Assembly (NCBI RefSeq): GCF_003838195.1
Contig: NZ_RCBY01000014.1
Location: forward strand, 1 to 64,000
Length of the DNA stretch: 64,000 bases
From: Okeania hirsuta
Lineage (GTDB): Bacteria > Cyanobacteriota > Cyanobacteriia > Cyanobacteriales > Microcoleaceae
Direction: 5' to 3'
Numbering within the stretch: the stretch's first letter is position 1; the number at the start of each line of letters is the position of its first letter. Made by a program: the position numbers and the translations under genes. Shown piece by piece: positions 26,774-36,964 of the stretch. The notes under the pieces were generated by a model. The model was not told the DNA's origin and searched no databases. It worked only from the letters and a program-made list of their open reading frames with translations.

Positions 26774-27062
26774 AACTTAGAGAGTTTTAAGAGTTGGAGT
26801 TAAGTGGGTATAATAAGCAAAACATCCACATAGAATTTCATAATTTTTTCTAGATAAATCTTGCTGATTTTATCGCAATACATCTAGTATCAAGCTTTTG
26901 AAACAATAGTATGAGCAATATATTTAGGAGTTATAAAATTAAAATTAATGATTAAATTGATGACGGAAAATCAAGAATATTATTGATATCAACAAATTAA
27001 TTATTATCCTATCAGTATCACTCTCATTATGACAAAAGTAATAGTTTTTATAAATTAAATCA

Positions 27063-27962
27063 ATGGTAAATTTTACAGCAATAAAAAATATTAAAAACAG
27101 TTTCTTTTTATTACCATTTAACAAACGCTTTCATCAAGAAAAGGAACTTTCTTTTGAAGAAAAACAAAACCAAACATTAGTAGATATAGGATATAAATTA
27201 AAAAGATTTCGAGAGAAACATTCTATTTGTTTAGAAAGAGTGGCAATAGTAACAATGATTAGAATTAATTTGCTAAAAGCTATAGAAGAAGGTAATCTAG
27301 AAAAACTACCTGAGCCTGTTTATATCCAAGGTTTAATCAAGCGATATGCAGATGCTATGGGATTAAATGGAGAGCAATTAGCAAATCTGTTTCCGACTGA
27401 AAAAACTCAAGAAACTAGCAAAAAATCTCTCCTCAATCTATCAATACCTCAGCTACGACCACATCATCTCTACTTCTTATATTTATCTATTGTTTTATTG
27501 TCAGTTAGTTTGTTGCCTCGTCTAATGAGTAGCTATTATATACTAGGGAAAAAATCTGAAATTAATAATTATAGAAAAGAAAAAAATCAAAGTGATTTAG
27601 CTCAGGCATCTTCAGGTAATATTAAAATTGATGAAAAATCTACAGATCAAATAACAACAGCAAAGTTAGAAAAACAAAATAAAAAACAATCTTTAGCAGT
27701 GAGTGTAATTGTCAAAGAAGACTCCTGGGTATCAATAAAAATAGATGGAAAAATAGCATTTGAAGGTACTTTAGTGCAGGGCACTCAAAAGACCTGGGAA
27801 GCTCAAGAACAATTAGTTTTCTTTGCAGGAAACGCTGGAGGAATATTAATACCTATTAATAACGGACAAACTATGCAACTGGGAAAAACAGGAGAAGTAA
27901 AAGAAGTTGTTTTTACTCCTACTAATACTAAAATTTCCCAGTCCAGCAATACTAAAAATTAA
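27063..27962 (+). CDS. RodZ-like HTH membrane protein
   Basis: 299 residues. A cytoplasmic HTH domain (about 45-110) includes LKRFREKHSICLERVAIVT and EGNLEKLPEPVYIQGLIKRY, diagnostic of the HTH_25/RodZ class. One membrane helix follows (LYFLYLSIVLLSVSLLP, about 137-153), then a polar linker, and a C-terminal DUF4115-like beta domain with VKEDSWVSIKIDGK and GNAGGILIPINNGQ. RodZ links MreB to the membrane in rod-shaped cells; cyanobacterial homologues are less studied. It converges on malQ with only 3 bp between stops. Confidence 0.85.
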   Translation: MVNFTAIKNIKNSFFLLPFNKRFHQEKELSFEEKQNQTLVDIGYKLKRFREKHSICLERVAIVTMIRINLLKAIEEGNLEKLPEPVYIQGLIKRYADAMGLNGEQLANLFPTEKTQETSKKSLLNLSIPQLRPHHLYFLYLSIVLLSVSLLPRLMSSYYILGKKSEINNYRKEKNQSDLAQASSGNIKIDEKSTDQITTAKLEKQNKKQSLAVSVIVKEDSWVSIKIDGKIAFEGTLVQGTQKTWEAQEQLVFFAGNAGGILIPINNGQTMQLGKTGEVKEVVFTPTNTKISQSSNTKN

Positions 27963-27965
27963 AAA

Positions 27966-29480
27966 CTATGAATCTTCATTTTGTGGCTCACGACCATAAA
28001 TTTCTGTGACTTCTCTAAGGCGATCACTTACCTCTGAAGTTAATATTTCCGGTTGATAGCGCCAGCTCCAATTTCCTTCAGCAACTCCAGGTTGATTCAT
28101 CATAGTTTCTTCTCCAAATCCGAAAATATCTTGTAGGGGAAAAATTGCTATAGAAGCCACCGAAGACATAGCCAAACGAATTAAATCCCAATGAATTCCA
28201 TTACCACAAGTACAACCAAGAAAACGAGTAACTCGTTTTTGTTCTTCAGGAGAACGGTTATTGAACCAGCCCACAGTAGTATTATTATCGTGAGTGCCAG
28301 TATAAACAACCCAATTAGGGGAAACATAGTTATAGGGTAAATAGGGATTTTCATGGCCTGAGTCAAAAGCAAAATGCAGAATCTTCATACCAGGAAGTTC
28401 AAACTGATCGCGCAATTCTTCGACATCAGGAGTAATCAACCCTAAGTCCTCAGCAATAATTGGCAGAGACCCTAACTTTTCATTAATAGTTTCAAAAAAA
28501 GCCTCACCTGGTGCCTCGACCCATTCACCATTTATGGCTGTAGTTTCACCTTGTGGCACTGCCCAATAAGCTTTCAAACCACGAAAGTGGTCAATTCTAA
28601 TCAAATCCACCTTATTAAGCATTGATTGAATACGTTGGACCCACCACAAAAAATCTTCCTGTTCTAATCTATCCCATTGATAAACTGGATTGCCCCATAG
28701 TTGACCAGTCTCACTAAAATAATCTGGGGGGACACCTGCCATCAAAGATGGTTCACCTGTTTCTGCATCTAGACAGAATATTTCTGGATGTGCCCAAACA
28801 TCAGCACTATCATGGGCAACATATATAGGAATGTCGCCAAAGATTTTTATTCCTTGCTCATTGGCATAATTTTTCAGCTCATCCCATTGTTGGAAAAACT
28901 CAAATTGAACGAATTTATGGTACTGAATTTCATCGGCCAAACGTTGCTGCCATTCTTTTAATGCTGCTGGTTGACGACGGGCAATTTCTTGATCCCAGGT
29001 ATGCCAACTAGCTCCTTGGTGGGCTTCTTTTAGGGCCATATAAAAAGCATAATCATCTAACCAAAAAGCTTTACTGGCACAAAAATCATAGAATGCTTGT
29101 TTTTCCTCAGATTCTTTTATTTTAAAATTATCGTAGGCTTTTTGTAGTAAAGAGCGCTTGAATTCTGTGACTAAATCAAAATCTACTCGGTCATTTGGAA
29201 ATTCTGGCAAATTAGATAAGTCTTCCTCACTGAGTAATTCCTGGTCTAGTAATTTATCTGGACTAATTAGCAGGGGATTTCCTGCCATTGCTGAATAAGC
29301 TAGATAGGGAGAATTACCAAAACCTGTTGGTCCTAGTGGTAGAATTTGCCAAATTTGCTGTCCACTGTCTCTTAAAAAGTTGACAAAATTGTATGCTTCG
29401 TTACCTAAGTCGCCAATTCCAAAGGGACTTGGGAGGGAAGTAGGGTGCAGTAGAATACCGCTAGCTCTTGAAAGTGGCAT
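27966..29480 (-). CDS. malQ: 4-alpha-glucanotransferase (amylomaltase, GH77)
   Basis: 504 residues, full length. GILLHPTSLPSPFGIGDLG is the typical start. The GH77 catalytic set is complete: nucleophile D297 in LIRIDHFRG, acid/base E344 in IIAEDLG and D398 in GTHDNN. It transfers maltooligosaccharyl units during glycogen turnover, needed for night-time carbon use alongside the adhE seen later in the window. Monocistronic on the minus strand. Confidence 0.97.
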   Translation of the reverse strand: MPLSRASGILLHPTSLPSPFGIGDLGNEAYNFVNFLRDSGQQIWQILPLGPTGFGNSPYLAYSAMAGNPLLISPDKLLDQELLSEEDLSNLPEFPNDRVDFDLVTEFKRSLLQKAYDNFKIKESEEKQAFYDFCASKAFWLDDYAFYMALKEAHQGASWHTWDQEIARRQPAALKEWQQRLADEIQYHKFVQFEFFQQWDELKNYANEQGIKIFGDIPIYVAHDSADVWAHPEIFCLDAETGEPSLMAGVPPDYFSETGQLWGNPVYQWDRLEQEDFLWWVQRIQSMLNKVDLIRIDHFRGLKAYWAVPQGETTAINGEWVEAPGEAFFETINEKLGSLPIIAEDLGLITPDVEELRDQFELPGMKILHFAFDSGHENPYLPYNYVSPNWVVYTGTHDNNTTVGWFNNRSPEEQKRVTRFLGCTCGNGIHWDLIRLAMSSVASIAIFPLQDIFGFGEETMMNQPGVAEGNWSWRYQPEILTSEVSDRLREVTEIYGREPQNEDS

Positions 29481-30086
29481 AGCTAAACCTAGAAAATATT
29501 AATCAAAAAAATTGCTGGCATGAAATACCAGCTTAAAATTTATTTTACAGTATTGACATCTCCAGGGGTTGAAATACCCTGGATTCTGTGGCAAATCCAC
29601 CGCAAATGGGACGGGGTGTTTAAAGTGCGGAAGTAAATTCCGCACACAGCCCCTCATAAATCCACATTTGCTTAAAGCCTGAAGGGCAGACTTCTATACT
29701 CCTCGGCATAGACCTAAATCTAGCTGTGAGCTTACTTTTTTTGTAGCTTTCACGAGTGGTTTTACTCAAGATATTGGAGCTATAAATCGCTGCTCTAGCT
29801 GCGTTGCTTGCTTTTCTTGCGGAATGCTGCGCAAACAGCCGTCGTAGGAAGCATCGTCCCCGCCTCCTGTCCGCCGGAATTTCACCGCAAAGTGCGGTCT
29901 TGTCATGGCGACAAACCTTGTTTTTAGCGAGTATTCCTTGTATAGCATACTTTTACTCCGCTTTATTGCCCGCGTGTTGTTATTCAACCAGGGGATAAAT
30001 CTTCCGGGAACTTTTCTCCCGTCAGTTTTTATGTTTTTGAGTTGATAAGGTACAAAGTTTTATGCTTTAATTTGCTGTAAAATATT
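29481..30086. other. Spacer with probable IS200/IS605-type end remnants
   Basis: A CCAGGG...CCCTGG hairpin (29562-29582) lies beside a GC-rich stretch with short palindromes (GTGCGG...CCGCAC near 29626-29645, GGCGG near 29870). This resembles the subterminal ends of solo tnpB elements. Two overlapping short frames of opposite strand near 29770-29990 have no family character. Confidence 0.4.
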
Positions 30087-30203
30087 AAAAATTTGGCGTT
30101 GCTGAATGGTAATGATTTTTAGATTAAGTATCAACGCAAAACATAAGTTTTTCAATTTTACCTTCAGCTACTTACCATTACATTTCAGCAACGCCAAATT
30201 TTT
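30087..30203. repeat. 117-bp MITE with GGCGTTGCTGAA ends
   Basis: AAAATTTGGCGTTGCTGAA at the left and TTCAGCAACGCCAAATTTT at the right form long, nearly perfect inverted ends, with TGGTAATG/CATTACA extending them. No coding content. Confidence 0.9.
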
Positions 30204-30587
30204 ATAGGAGATAATAAATTGTGGTATTAATTACAGTTTTTATACTTGATGTTATAAAAATTATTTCCACATCCTAATAAGTAGGTAGGTGTTAAAATTT
30301 ATCATTAGAGGAAGGCAGAAAGCAGAAGGGAAAAGGCTTAGGAACTACTTTACTTTTTGTTAAATACTTAATTCTTTTCATGCCTACATACTTAGCTAAC
30401 TGTTTTTAGTTACTTTCCTAAAATTTTGATATTCATTGGGGTTCAATTTATAGAACCAATTTGGGATATATGAAGCATCTACTCCACCCATAGGGAGTAG
30501 GGAGTAGGGGGTAGGAGGAAATAATTGATGAATAAGAGTGCAATAATTGATTTGATTTTTGATTGTTGGATATTTATATTAATTATG

Positions 30588-30760
30588 TAATTAAAGGCAT
30601 TGCTGAATTAAGGTATGAAAGTAGGTTTATAGGGAACAGGGAACAGGGAACACCGGATCTGGGAAAAGTTAATATTAACAAGTAGTTCAAACCATCCAAA
30701 GTAAAAAATCCCAAATACAAAATTATCAAATCATACCCAGAATCAGCAACGCCTAATTAA
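30588..30760. repeat. Related MITE with GGCATTGCTGAAT ends
   Basis: The left end TTAAAGGCATTGCTGAATTAA and right end AATCAGCAACGCCTAATTAA are imperfect inverted repeats sharing the GGCRTTGCTGA core with the element 0.4 kb away. The interior has a GGGAACA heptamer run near 30635. Confidence 0.75.
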
Positions 30761-30828
30761 ATATAAATATCCTAACTTTTAGGCCAAAAATCCCAACATT
30801 AGCTAATATTCCAAATGGCTTTTATATG

Positions 30829-31098
30829 ACTAAGATAATCATTTTCTACAAAGTTTATCTGTGACTTTGACTGTTTTATACTTTTAGGAAAGTATAGGGT
30901 GTGCATATTAGTTTTAAAAGCTTCCATGTCATTTTTTGAGGCTAAAAATTATCTTAATTAATAACATAATCATTTTCTACAAACTTCATCTGTGACTTTT
31001 AATGATTTGATAATTTGAGGAAATTATAGGGTTAGCATATTAGTTTTAAAATCGCCCATATAATTTTTTTTAGACTAAAAATTATCTTAATTATCTGG
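30829..31098. repeat. Imperfect tandem repeat of about 133 bp
   Basis: Two copies share ATAATCATTTTCTACAAA, CATCTGTGACTTT-like strings, GCATATTAGTTTTAAAA and AAAATTATCTTAATTA in the same order. They differ at many positions, so this is older than the exact duplications elsewhere. It lies 85 bp beyond the 3' end of the bestrophin gene. Confidence 0.8.
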
Positions 31099-31182
31099 CA
31101 CTACCAGTTACAAATTTCCTCGTTTTATCAAGCATTCAATTTTCTGTTCACAGCTTTAAATACGAGAAAGTATTCTCTATAT

Positions 31183-32085
31183 TTACTCAACTAAATATTC
31201 TTTTCGAGAATCAGAACTCATTAACTCCTCAATATCCCACAAAAGTCGATTACACATATTATCTAAAGGTAAGTCATTCGGATCGTAACCAAAAGGATTT
31301 TCTATCTCTAATCCAATTGCTTCAATTCCTAATAGAGCAAAGCTAATTACTCCTGTAGCAGGAATAGTTATCCAAGATAAATCAGCTACTAATTGAAAAG
31401 GTAGAGCAAAACAATACAAAAATAATAAATGTTTTAAGTGAGTTGCATAAGCTAAAGGAATAGGCGTATTTAAAATTCTTTCGCAGCCAGTTTTATCTTT
31501 TACCATTAAATCTAAAATTTGATTATAAGTAGATAGCTGAATACTGTCTATGTAATTAAGATCGTAGATTTTTCGGAAATAATCTCCAATCCATTTAGCA
31601 ATTCTCAGAGGTATATGATTAACTTCTTTCAGTTCTAAATATTGATTATTGCTAATAATTGACTGAAGTTGCCCATCGATACTTTCATTTCTTAAATGTA
31701 ATTTTGTTGCCATCAGAAAACCAGCTAAAAGTAAAACTGCTGCCTTCTTCTCCTCTGTATCTTCTGGAGTTTTTTCAGGAATATTTACCCACATTTGTCT
31801 TGATAAAGACCGACCTGAAATTATTATTCCCCCAATCAGTTTTCGCCCTTCCCAGAATTTATCATAAGATGTATTTGTTCTAAAAACTAATAACAAACCT
31901 AAAACAACACCGGGGATTAAACTAGCTAAAATTGGTTGATGAATCCAAATAAGACCACTCTGATAAATAATGGTAACTATTAAAGAAAAAGTCATTGCAA
32001 CTACTACTCGTTGCCAAACTCTGGGTATTACTGAGCCTTTTAATGTAAATACTAATTCTATCCAGTTTCTGTTACGAAAAGCCAT
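31183..32085 (-). CDS. Bestrophin-family anion channel
   Basis: 300 residues. The N-terminal WIELVFTLKGSVIPRVWQRV and the following helices, then GLLLVFRTNTSYDKFWEGRK, are the hallmark of bacterial and plant bestrophins (UPF0187). The C-terminal half has FGYDPNDLPLDNMCNRLLWD, which contains the acidic stretch that binds Ca2+ in animal members. Plant VCCN1-type homologues carry chloride across thylakoids and tune proton motive force; a similar role is plausible. The gene appears intact and monocistronic. Confidence 0.9.
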   Translation of the reverse strand: MAFRNRNWIELVFTLKGSVIPRVWQRVVVAMTFSLIVTIIYQSGLIWIHQPILASLIPGVVLGLLLVFRTNTSYDKFWEGRKLIGGIIISGRSLSRQMWVNIPEKTPEDTEEKKAAVLLLAGFLMATKLHLRNESIDGQLQSIISNNQYLELKEVNHIPLRIAKWIGDYFRKIYDLNYIDSIQLSTYNQILDLMVKDKTGCERILNTPIPLAYATHLKHLLFLYCFALPFQLVADLSWITIPATGVISFALLGIEAIGLEIENPFGYDPNDLPLDNMCNRLLWDIEELMSSDSRKEYLVE

Positions 32086-32205
32086 ATTTACTTAACAAGT
32101 CGTTAGTGGTGTATAAATTCAAATTACCATAGAAAAAGTTGACTAGGCTTGATAGTTCGGTAAAAGAGTAGAAGTTTATAAGCTTTTTGTCAAAGCAACT
32201 ACAGA

Positions 32206-32490
32206 TTAACTCGGTTGAGATGAAAGCTGAGACTCTGGTATTTCTTCCTCAGTTGTAGTTGCTTCTACTCTTGAAGTTAAGCTACCAGCAATAATCATAG
32301 AGATGCCACAACAAACAACAGCGGATCAGCGATCGCCGTATAAAAAATTCTCCATTATCCAACTAAAACCAAGAGAAACAAAAATCTGAAGCAATAATAA
32401 AGAAATTAAAAATACCCATATAAACCTCACTGCACTTTGGTTGTGCTCTTGGGGTAGAGTATCTCTGACAAAAGCTCAAAAAATATTCAT
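32206..32490 (-). pseudogene. Small membrane-protein relic with two in-frame TGA codons
   Basis: One frame of 95 codons reads MNIF, TGA, then AFVRDTLPQEHNQSAVRF, a helix IWVFLISLLLLQIFVSLG, FSWIMENFLYGDR, TGA, and SAVVCCGISMIIAGSLTSRV with a polar tail. The reading frame is otherwise continuous, so two nonsense changes are the only lesions visible. TGA is used as a normal stop by intact neighbours such as adhE, so recoding is unlikely. Family not recognised. Confidence 0.45.
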
Positions 32491-33479
32491 AATAACATTT
32501 ACTGAGGTAAGTACCTACATAAAATTAATTGTATATTTTGAATCCAAATTAATCAAAACTTTTTTTGCTAAGTTTAAATAATACCAATTTCATAAACTGA
32601 AACAACGCTTGTAAAAGTATCTATAGCAATTCCCAAAAAGCGTGAGGTACAAAACTTTAAGCTTTAGGCAACAGGCAACAGGCAACAGGCAATAGTCAAG
32701 TTAATACAAGAGTGTACCTCACTAGTGCTGCTACGCGGAAGTTAAAAGTCAATCATTTTTGATTTGTAATTGTTCCCGCGATTTTGTAACTGGTCAGTTA
32801 TTTCCGCCATCCTGCACTAACCTGAGAAACGCTATATCAATCTTGAAAACTAAGGTGTCAAGTTATGTGTAGTTTGACTTGAGAAAATTGGTATAACTTT
32901 CATAAGCTGAAGGTTCTAATCATTTATATTTGATAAATATTCACAATGTTTATATTTGATTTAATTGTGGTGAGTAAGTGGGCAAAAAGAATATTATTTA
33001 TCCTTTTCCCCTCTATTTTTTTTTGCTGATTACATAGTTTTTTATTCTGGCAAATCTAAGCATTATCCATTGCTAAGTAAGTGTGTTTAATTATCCGTAG
33101 AATAGCGATGTAAATTCAAAACTTTGAAAATCAGGTTGAAAACTGCATTCTGGCTTCATTTTCAGATTCTTAGTTTTTTTGCGCAGCATTCTGTAGAAAA
33201 CGTTTATTGATGCCCATTTACTTAATACTGTTTCTTTTTCTAGCTATTCAACTTAATTGATCGAGTGCAAGCTAAAATTATATTCACTATTCATCTGACC
33301 TTCAAAGGCATTACTTTCTAAGATATTATTTCTTGATAGCTATTAAATGGACATAGTATATAGCAATAGACAGATAGAGTGCGGACACAGACTGACAATG
33401 CTCTTTAGACAGAGAAATGTTTTTCCTACTGTTCCCTGTTCCCTGCTATAACAACTCCGATGTGAATACTAATAAAATT
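32491..33479. other. Long AT-rich spacer
   Basis: It contains a heptamer-type run CAACAGGCAACAGG (about 32668-32690), a GTTCCCTGTTCCCTG string overlapping the false upstream start at 33417, and no recognised gene. Promoter elements for the following gene probably lie at its right end. Confidence 0.5.
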
Positions 33480-34610
33480 ATGCAAACTTTCTATCAATTA
33501 AAATCTCTGTTTATAAAAGTTCCATTCCAGGAAATTGAGAATGAATTTAATGAACTCCCAAAAAATGTTATTTCTGGTTTAAATCAACAAATTCAGGCTT
33601 TGCCTTGTCATCCTAAATATGTCAAAATTTTGCAATCTACTTTAGAAGAAGCATTATGCCAATGGCAAGAAAATCCAGAAGCTAATGAACTGGTAATTCT
33701 CAGCAGTTCTATAGAACCTTTATCTCAAATTATCCAGACAGCTTTAGTTAATTGGAGTCATGAAAGTGTCAAAGATATAAAATTATTATCCTGGTCAAAT
33801 AGACCTAAAGATTTCCTGAAAATTGTCTCCAAATTACAAAATGATTTAGGTCTGTCTGCAAGGTTAGATGTTGATGGTAATTCTGGCAAATTTCAGGAAT
33901 TAATAGTTATTCCTTGTTTGGAATTTTGCTTTCTACGACACATACATGGTTTGGATGGAATTGAGTTTTTAAGAAATAGAATCTTTCAAGATAATTCTCG
34001 ATTTTGGTTAATTGGTTGTAATTCTTTAACGTGGCAGTATCTTGATTATATTTATAATATTAACTCTTACTTTGAAAAAACTCTATTATTACCGACTATG
34101 ACAGGAGAAGAACTTATGGAATGGCTAACTCCTGTATTTACTAAGATGGAGTTTCAAAAAAATGACCTAGATGAAGAAAAACAAGTTGCTAAAATGCAAG
34201 AATATTTTGATTATTTATCCCATACTTCTCAAGGTTTAAGTTCAGCAGCTTCTCAATTATGGCTAAAATCTTTGAGTATGATAAATACGGAAAATCTTGA
34301 TTCTCAAGAAACAGAAAAAGAGAATATTTTAGTAGAGTATCATCAAATTAAATCATTAGATTTACCAGAATTAAGCAGTAGCGATCGCTATCTTTTATTT
34401 TCTATGCTTTTGCACAAAGAAATTAATTTATCTCACCTTGCCTTGAGTTTGGGAGAGTCTGAAAGTAGAATTCAATTCCAAATTCAAAAATTATTAAGCA
34501 TGGGAGTAATTCAACGTTTGAATAATCTGTTGACTATTCATCCTACATATTATCCAAAGCTGCGTAAGCATTTAAAAAACTATAACTTTATTACTGATTT
34601 AATAGAATAG
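33480..34610 (+). CDS. Uncharacterised cyanobacterial protein with C-terminal winged-helix
   Basis: 376 residues from the ATG at 33480 (MQTFYQLKSLFIKVP). An in-frame ATG at 33417 is rejected because the extension encodes only a tandem repeat. The first 280 residues are an unfamiliar mixed fold (ELVILSSSIEPLSQIIQTAL, RFWLIGCNSLTWQYLDYI). The end reads YLLFSMLLHKEINLSHLALS, LGESESRIQFQIQKLLSMGV, IQRLNN, consistent with a MarR/ArsR-like winged helix. An MscS channel follows about 380 bp downstream on the same strand, beyond a MITE. Function unknown; regulation of membrane stress is only a guess from position. Confidence 0.7.
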   Translation: MQTFYQLKSLFIKVPFQEIENEFNELPKNVISGLNQQIQALPCHPKYVKILQSTLEEALCQWQENPEANELVILSSSIEPLSQIIQTALVNWSHESVKDIKLLSWSNRPKDFLKIVSKLQNDLGLSARLDVDGNSGKFQELIVIPCLEFCFLRHIHGLDGIEFLRNRIFQDNSRFWLIGCNSLTWQYLDYIYNINSYFEKTLLLPTMTGEELMEWLTPVFTKMEFQKNDLDEEKQVAKMQEYFDYLSHTSQGLSSAASQLWLKSLSMINTENLDSQETEKENILVEYHQIKSLDLPELSSSDRYLLFSMLLHKEINLSHLALSLGESESRIQFQIQKLLSMGVIQRLNNLLTIHPTYYPKLRKHLKNYNFITDLIE

Positions 34611-34701
34611 ATTTATTGCATAAATTAGAGAATAGGGAATAGGGAATAGGGAATAGGGAATGGGGAGATTAAATTGCTGATTTAATATCTTGAATTGATT
34701 T

Positions 34702-34966
34702 AATTAGGGCTTGCTGATTAAATCTAAAAGCATTGACATATAAAGACAAGTGCCTTTTTGGGGTCGAATTGCAGTGCGCCTGTTTCAGTCTAAAACGCCC
34801 AAAAAGGAGCGTATTTTAGGCGCATAGTTGGGCAGAAAAATCACTCTGACAAAACTTAGCTCCTACCTCCTCGCTCATTCCCATTTCTCCCCTCCTGGGA
34901 GGGGGAGGGGCGAGGGGTGGGTTGTCTCCTACCCCTACTAAAAAACTTTTTCAGCAAACCCTAATT
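34702..34966. repeat. 250-bp MITE family copy abutting an mscS gene
   Basis: Inverted relative to the 20.2-kb copy: AATTAGGGCTTGCTGATTAA on the left and TTTTTCAGCAAACCCTAATT on the right. A GGGAATA heptamer run (34629-34666) lies just outside. Its right end is 21 bp before the chosen MscS start, so it has replaced the native upstream region. Confidence 0.92.
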
Positions 34967-34987
34967 AATTTTTTTGCAAGAGGTATA

Positions 34988-35842
34988 ATGATTTTCAACT
35001 ATCTAGGATTAACATTCTTTTTTCATTTTCATCTACTTACAGTAGCGCCAGGATTAGATGGAATAGGTATCAAAGATATAAATCTTCGGACTATTCTACA
35101 AACAGTAATTGCTTTAGCTCTTGCTTATGGATTTCTTATTAGCGTTAAATTTTTGAGTAAGTGGTTATCAGAAAGAGTTCCTTTAAGATTTCGAGCAGCA
35201 GCCAAACAATCAGAGCCTTTTCTACAAGCCTTAATTTTATTGACTTCCACAATATATATATTGAGTCTTTTCTTGAAACTTTCGACTGAAAATTTATTAG
35301 CTATAACCGGAACAATTGCTGTAGCTTTAGGTTTTGCTTTTAAAGATTATGTTAGTTCTCTAATTGCTGGAGTAGTAGCTCTATTTGAAACTCCTTATCG
35401 AGTAGGAGATAGAGTTCAAATTGGAGAAAATTATGGCGAAATTATTACTTATGATTTGCGGGGAATACGTTTACAAACTGTTGAAGATAATCTGATATTT
35501 ATTCCCCATAACAAAATTTGGAATGAGCCGATATCTAATGCTAATAATGGTGCTTTAGAAGCTCAAGTCACAACTGATTTTTATTTGGCTCATGGAGTCG
35601 ATTCTGAATTGGTTATTAAAATTTTACATCTGGCTGCTTATACCAGTAAGTACACTCAATTAAAACTTCCAGTTAGTGTATTAGTTGAGGAAAAACCTTG
35701 GGGAACTCAATATCATTTAAAGTCTTATCCTATAGATGCTAGGGATGAATATGTTTACAAAACCGATTTAGTGAGGCGAGTTAAACAAGCTTTTGCTAAA
35801 CATAATTTTAATTACCCTAAAAGTAATTTTAGTCAAGAGTAA
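34988..35842 (+). CDS. MscS-family mechanosensitive channel (copy C)
   Basis: 284 residues from ATG 34988; the open frame extends into the adjoining MITE to 34922, which I take as accidental. It is a simpler three-helix MscS than copies A and B: LRTILQTVIALALAYGFLIS, then ALILLTSTIYILSLFLKLS, the pore helix TGTIAVALGFAFKDYVSSLI, and AGVVALFETPYRVGDRVQIG as the beta domain. The C-terminus is NYPKSNFSQE. If the native start lay further upstream, the MITE has truncated it. A 13-codon relic of a similar C-terminus lies at 38144. Confidence 0.88.
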   Translation: MIFNYLGLTFFFHFHLLTVAPGLDGIGIKDINLRTILQTVIALALAYGFLISVKFLSKWLSERVPLRFRAAAKQSEPFLQALILLTSTIYILSLFLKLSTENLLAITGTIAVALGFAFKDYVSSLIAGVVALFETPYRVGDRVQIGENYGEIITYDLRGIRLQTVEDNLIFIPHNKIWNEPISNANNGALEAQVTTDFYLAHGVDSELVIKILHLAAYTSKYTQLKLPVSVLVEEKPWGTQYHLKSYPIDARDEYVYKTDLVRRVKQAFAKHNFNYPKSNFSQE

Positions 35843-36075
35843 ATGTAAATATAGAACCCCTAACCGTATCTTTTAGCTCTCTCCAGAAAATAGGGAGTAG
35901 GGAGTAGGGAGTAGAGGGAAATAATTGATGATTTATCTACGATAATTGATTTGATTTTTGATGATTGGAGATGTCTTTTGAGGAAAAGACATAAGCTTAA
36001 GTTCAGTAATAAGAGCGATCACCTAAATTTTTAGAGATATCAAATGGGTTCTATAGAGTAGGGGAGAAATTAAAG

Positions 36076-36541
36076 TAAGCATTCAGCCGTCAGCTAGCTT
36101 CTTACAGAGGAACTACGTTATCAGCTATGAGTTATTAACTAATTATCGCACCGAAGGAGGAATTAGTCTCCAAGGATAATTAGGGCTTGCTGATTAAATC
36201 TAAAAGCATTGACATATAAAGGCTAAAGCCTTTATGGGGCCTTTAAAAAGTGCAAATTTTTCAGCTCTTCACGCTCAAAAAGGAGCGTATTTTATGCGCA
36301 TAGTTGGGCAGAAAAATCACTCTGACAAAACTTAGCTCCTACCTCCTATAAATTCCAATTTCTCCTATCTCCTGTCTCCTACCCCTACTAAAAGACTTTT
36401 TCAGCCAACCTTAATTAACAGTTATGTTTGCTTCCCAACTCCGCAGGAAAGAAAAAGTTTACCAGCTATCCTTCGTAGTTGCTTGAATATTTTCAAAAGC
36501 TGAATAAAGCTGAATGCTGAATGCTAATAGCTGAATGCTTA
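36076..36541. repeat. TAAGCATTCAGC-ended MITE, split by a nested MITE
   Basis: The left end TAAGCATTCAGC (36076-36087) and right end GCTGAATGCTTA (ending 36541, with extra internal copies) match the element in tnpB at 20939. A 250-bp family MITE at 36178-36416 lies inside it. Confidence 0.8.
36178..36416. repeat. 250-bp MITE family copy nested in another MITE
   Basis: AATTAGGGCTTGCTGATTAA on the left and CTTTTTCAGCCAACCTTAATT on the right, the right end carrying two changes. The interior shares GAGCGTATTTTATGCGCATA and GTTGGGCAG with the 34.7-kb copy. It must be younger than its host element. Confidence 0.9.
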
Positions 36542-36964
36542 CAAATTGAAAGATATCCAGTTTCTTTAATACTTTGTAGAAAAGACTCGATCTTACCCGG
36601 AAAAAGTAGAGTAGTTCCTGGGTATATTTTCCCTGAATAATTGACAAAAAATAAATCATAATATATAGCAGATTCCACTTTTGTGAAATACACCCATAGC
36701 GAGCAAGATGCTCGCACTACAAATATTTAATTGTTAATATCTATACTTCATATACTTGGAGTTTGCTGCATCAATATAATAAAATCTATAAATCCACATT
36801 CTACACTTCAAAATAATAAAAAAATACTGATGATTAACATTTGATTTCTGATTAATTTGAACATCTATAGCAACCTAATAGCAAAGTCTGAAAAACAATT
36901 AGACAGAACAAATAGCCAAAAATCTCAGAAGTACAGAGGTGCTATTAAACCGCAATTAAAAAAC

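Noticed and set aside
32206-32490. TGA recoded as tryptophan
   Set aside because: Intact genes here (adhE, cbiT) end in TGA, so it is a normal stop codon.
33417-33479. Upstream ATG of the winged-helix protein
   Set aside because: The extra 21 residues are encoded by a TTCCCTG tandem repeat; the ATG at 33480 starts the coherent protein.
36459-36717. Two overlapping minus-strand frames of about 70 codons
   Set aside because: They fall over MITE ends and a TAGCTGAATGC repeat and have no domain signal.
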